Notes under the pieces: model-generated
Databases searched by the model: none
The model's input: only the letters and a program-made list of their open reading frames with translations
Told to the model about the DNA's origin: nothing
Translations under genes and position numbers: made by a program
Shown here: positions 5,686 through 6,903 of the stretch, piece by piece
How positions within the stretch are numbered: the first letter of the stretch is position 1
How the letters are laid out: the number at the start of each line of letters is the position of its first letter
Origin: Candidatus Dormiibacterota bacterium
GTDB lineage: Bacteria; Chloroflexota; Dormibacteria; Aeolococcales; Bog-877
Assembly: GCA_003135035.1 (NCBI GenBank)
Contig: PLDE01000211.1
Location: 1-6,903 of the forward strand
Length of the DNA: 6,903 bases
Direction: 5' to 3'

Positions 5686-5689
5686 GCAT
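5660..5689. repeat. 30-bp near-perfect palindrome over the transposase promoter
   Basis: Arms ATGCTTGAGTTGTT (5660-5673) and AACAAGTCAAGCAT (5676-5689) are inverted repeats with one mismatch and a 2-nt GG centre. They span the -35 box, the spacer and the upstream part of the -10 box of the transposase promoter. A related half, ATGCTTGAC, lies near the other end (4793-4801) within the small palindrome GTCAAG-ATG-CTTGAC (4787-4801). This looks like a transposase or repressor binding site. Confidence 0.6.
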
Positions 5690-5742
5690 TTGGTGTAATA
5701 AGATCCCCCGCACAAGTGTTTCTCTGACTCATCTGACGGTGC

Positions 5743-5748
5743 TATAAT
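5743..5748 (+). promoter_or_regulatory. -10 box of the Panacea gene pair
   Basis: A perfect TATAAT, preceded by TG three bases upstream (no exact extended -10). The -35 region is poor (TTTCTC at 5719-5724, 18-nt spacer, or none). Expected transcription start is near 5755, inside the LexA-type box and about 20 nt before ATG 5776. Confidence 0.6.
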
Positions 5749-5750
5749 AG

Positions 5751-5765
5751 CGAACGGGCGTTCGA
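5751..5765 (+). promoter_or_regulatory. LexA (SOS) box, actinobacterial type
   Basis: CGAAC-GGGC-GTTCGA: a GAAC-N4-GTTC palindrome (core 5752-5763) matching the published actinobacterial/Gram-positive LexA consensus TCGAAC-N4-GTTCGA at all half-site bases but the first T (G here at 5750). It starts 2 nt after the TATAAT box and covers the predicted transcription start, where LexA would block RNA polymerase. I found no second copy in the window. Confidence 0.7.
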
Positions 5766-5775
5766 GGACAAATCT

Positions 5776-6339
5776 ATGATGTTTGAGTTCAGGGAACGCA
5801 AGGCGACGGAGGCTGCCGCGCGTCTGCTCGAGTTGGGCGGAGGCCGGATGGCCTACATGAAGCTCATCAAGCTGCTCTACATGGCGGACCGCCAGTCCCT
5901 AGTCGAAACTGGCTTCTCCATAACTGGAGATCGGATGTTCTCGATGGAGCATGGGCCGGTCCTTAGTCGCTTGCTCAACTGGCTAAAGAGAGAAGCCCAC
6001 CCGTCAGCTGCATGGCGAGGCATGGTCTCGCCGCCAGTCGGTTATGACGTGGATCTCGTCCAGCCACTACCCGCCGCACTGGCGACGCTTTCCGATTATG
6101 AGATCGACCTACTCGCCACCGTCTGGAGCAATTACGGCCACATGGATCAATTCCAGCTTGAAAAATACCTCCACGACACCCTTCCGGAGTGGGTAAATCC
6201 CGGGAAATCGAGCGACCCCATCGAGGTAGAGACGATTCTCCGGGCAGAGGGCTGGACGGACGACGACATTGCGGCTTGGTCCGAAGAACTCAACGCTGCA
6301 TCATCCATGTCAAGGCTTCTTTCCGGCAGCGTAGCCTGA
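5776..6339 (+). CDS. Panacea-domain (DUF4065, SocA-like) putative antitoxin
   Basis: 187 residues. The Panacea domain fills most of the protein: MKLIKLLYMADRQSL (about 28-42), the family hallmark K-hydrophobic-KLLY-ADR; ITGDRMFSMEHGPVLSRLLN (about 49-68), equivalent to the usual G-x-x-(Y/F)-x-x-x-xxGPV motif; and LSDYEIDLLATVW...HDTLPEW, the C-terminal helices. Panacea proteins serve as antitoxins of PanAT modules with many different toxins, and SocA of Caulobacter is a relative that delivers its toxin SocB to ClpXP. ATG 5776 is chosen because GAGGA (5764-5768) lies 7 nt upstream; ATG 5779 is a close alternative. It is first in a pair with the gene at 6352, 12 bp downstream, and is preceded by TATAAT and a LexA-type box, so SOS control is likely. 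Assignment to the domain is firm; the antitoxin role is inferred from layout. Confidence 0.85.
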   Translation: MMFEFRERKATEAAARLLELGGGRMAYMKLIKLLYMADRQSLVETGFSITGDRMFSMEHGPVLSRLLNWLKREAHPSAAWRGMVSPPVGYDVDLVQPLPAALATLSDYEIDLLATVWSNYGHMDQFQLEKYLHDTLPEWVNPGKSSDPIEVETILRAEGWTDDDIAAWSEELNAASSMSRLLSGSVA

Positions 6340-6351
6340 TCTCGTAGGTCG

Positions 6352-6747
6352 GTGGTGGCGCTCCAGATCGGGGACGCCCTTCGCGAATGCAATCCCACCA
6401 GTGACCACCACGTGTGGATCATTTGCACCCGTCCCGACATGGCGGGGAAGATCGTTCTCCTCAACATGACTTCGCGCCGGAGAGGAAGCGACCAGACGTG
6501 TCTTCTCCTCAAGGGTGATCATCCCACCGTGACTCATCCGACAGTGATCAACTTTCGCGAGGGCTGGGTTCGACCCTTAGAGCGCGTCGAGTGGCTAGTT
6601 CAGTCCCGCGCTCTTCAACACGAGCCAGCCGCGTCGTTCACGCTTCTAGACCGCATGCGCAAGGGTGCGCTGCTGTCTAGATTTACCCCACCAGACATAA
6701 AGGCAGCGATCGCCGCGTGTATATGGCCCCTGCCTGAAGTCAAGTGA
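6352..6747 (+). CDS. Putative toxin partner of the Panacea protein, unknown fold
   Basis: 131 residues. It resembles a set of uncharacterised bacterial proteins with the pattern HH-(V/L)W-I near the N-terminus, hydrophobic strand IVLLNMTSRR, DQTC-LLLKGDHPTVTHPT (about 47-64) and VINFREGWVRPL. Candidate functional residues are H19, H20, C50, D56, H57 and H62. Alternating short strands followed by a C-terminal helix (LLDRMRKGAL) suggest a compact beta-barrel-like domain, perhaps distantly like MazF/PemK, but I see no conserved MazF active site and do not claim that family. No signal peptide or membrane segment. GTG 6352 or GTG 6355 may start it; AGG at 6346-6348 suits 6355 better. It follows the Panacea gene by 12 bp in the same frame, separated by one TGA. 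Position and size suit a toxin under antitoxin control; function is inferred. Confidence 0.65.
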   Translation: MVALQIGDALRECNPTSDHHVWIICTRPDMAGKIVLLNMTSRRRGSDQTCLLLKGDHPTVTHPTVINFREGWVRPLERVEWLVQSRALQHEPAASFTLLDRMRKGALLSRFTPPDIKAAIAACIWPLPEVK

Positions 6748-6903
6748 GGTGACCCTGAAATTGAGCCACTACCGACGATCGGGTACGGCGGGCACGCTCT
6801 ACGCGACTCTCAGGCGCTGGGGGATCGACGAGTGGGGATGTCGATCGGCACGAGCTGGCTAGCTGATTTGTCCCGGCGTCGAAGTCAAGTCCCACGGAGT
6901 GGT
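6748..6903 (+). other. No supported gene; mobile-element-like sequence motif
   Basis: The 156 bases after the toxin candidate hold a 37-codon frame from GTG 6749 to TAG 6862 without recognisable domain or Shine-Dalgarno. Bases 6749-6773 (GTGACCCTGAAA overlapping AAATTGAGCCACTACC) echo sites at 3461-3476 and 4100-4111 in inverted orientation, and AAATTGAGCCAC is reminiscent of the short terminal repeats of IS21-type elements. That resemblance is from memory and unverified. Confidence 0.3.

Larger units (their letters stand above)
4768..5712 (-). mobile_element. IS1-like insertion sequence, candidate boundaries
   Basis: The transposase is certain; the ends are proposed. TGCGGG at 4768-4773 is mirrored by CCCGCA at 5707-5712. 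Inside these, ATCTT (4778-4782) then 10 nt then ATGCTTGAC (4793-4801) is mirrored by GTCAAGCAT (5681-5689), 10 nt, AAGAT (5700-5704), so an imperfect terminal repeat of about 32-34 bp with a 2-nt length difference can be drawn. The flanks share only CAA (4765-4767 and 5713-5715). IS1-family elements usually duplicate 8-9 bp, so either the duplication has decayed or the boundaries are slightly off. The implied length of 945 bp suits one 278-residue transposase. Confidence 0.4.

Noticed and set aside
1..6903. CRISPR array or long tandem repeats
   Set aside because: No regularly spaced direct repeats seen; the only tandem repeat is the 21-bp pair within the coiled-coil gene.

Overview
The window looks like chromosomal DNA from a high-GC actinobacterium (Actinomycetota). 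Three things point there: a DUF3151 protein, a family largely confined to that phylum; a GAAC-N4-GTTC operator of the actinobacterial LexA type; and several genes whose ATG lies 6-8 nt after a -10 box, the leaderless arrangement common in that phylum. I cannot name a genus; an Acidimicrobiia-like lineage is only a guess.

Layout. Bases 1-687 hold the C-terminal part of a glycoside hydrolase family 15 enzyme whose stop codon lies inside a tRNA-Glu(CTC) gene (673-749). A DUF3151 gene follows on the same strand (781-1344). It converges with a two-gene minus-strand operon: a secreted coiled-coil/CHAP cell-wall hydrolase (2244-3380) followed by a DHH/DHHA1 phosphoesterase (1341-2240). These resemble core genes. 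From about 3450 the character changes to accessory DNA: a small GRLGG/KGG-motif protein (3516-3746), a 437-base gene-poor stretch with a possible minus-strand Cys/His mini-protein and a repeated promoter-like 19-mer, a two-TM membrane protein (4184-4816), an IS1-like transposase (4813-5649, minus), and a Panacea-domain (DUF4065/SocA-like) gene (5776-6339) followed after 12 bp by a small unknown gene (6352-6747). The last 156 bases hold no gene I can support.

The main result is the last gene pair. It has the layout of a Panacea antitoxin-toxin (PanAT) module. Its promoter has a perfect TATAAT, and a near-perfect actinobacterial LexA/SOS box overlaps the expected transcription start. This suggests a DNA-damage-inducible toxin-antitoxin or defence module whose toxin candidate resembles none of the toxin families I know by name.

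The IS-like element appears to have inserted into the 3' end of the membrane-protein gene. Candidate ends (TGCGGG at 4768, CCCGCA ending at 5712) bracket 945 bp, an exact multiple of three. Removing it lets the membrane-protein frame run on to a TGA that overlaps the Panacea ATG (ATGA). The segment may therefore once have been a three-gene operon: membrane protein, Panacea protein, small toxin candidate. Short inverted repeats at 3461-3476, 4100-4111 and 6749-6773 hint at mobile-element debris around this accessory block.
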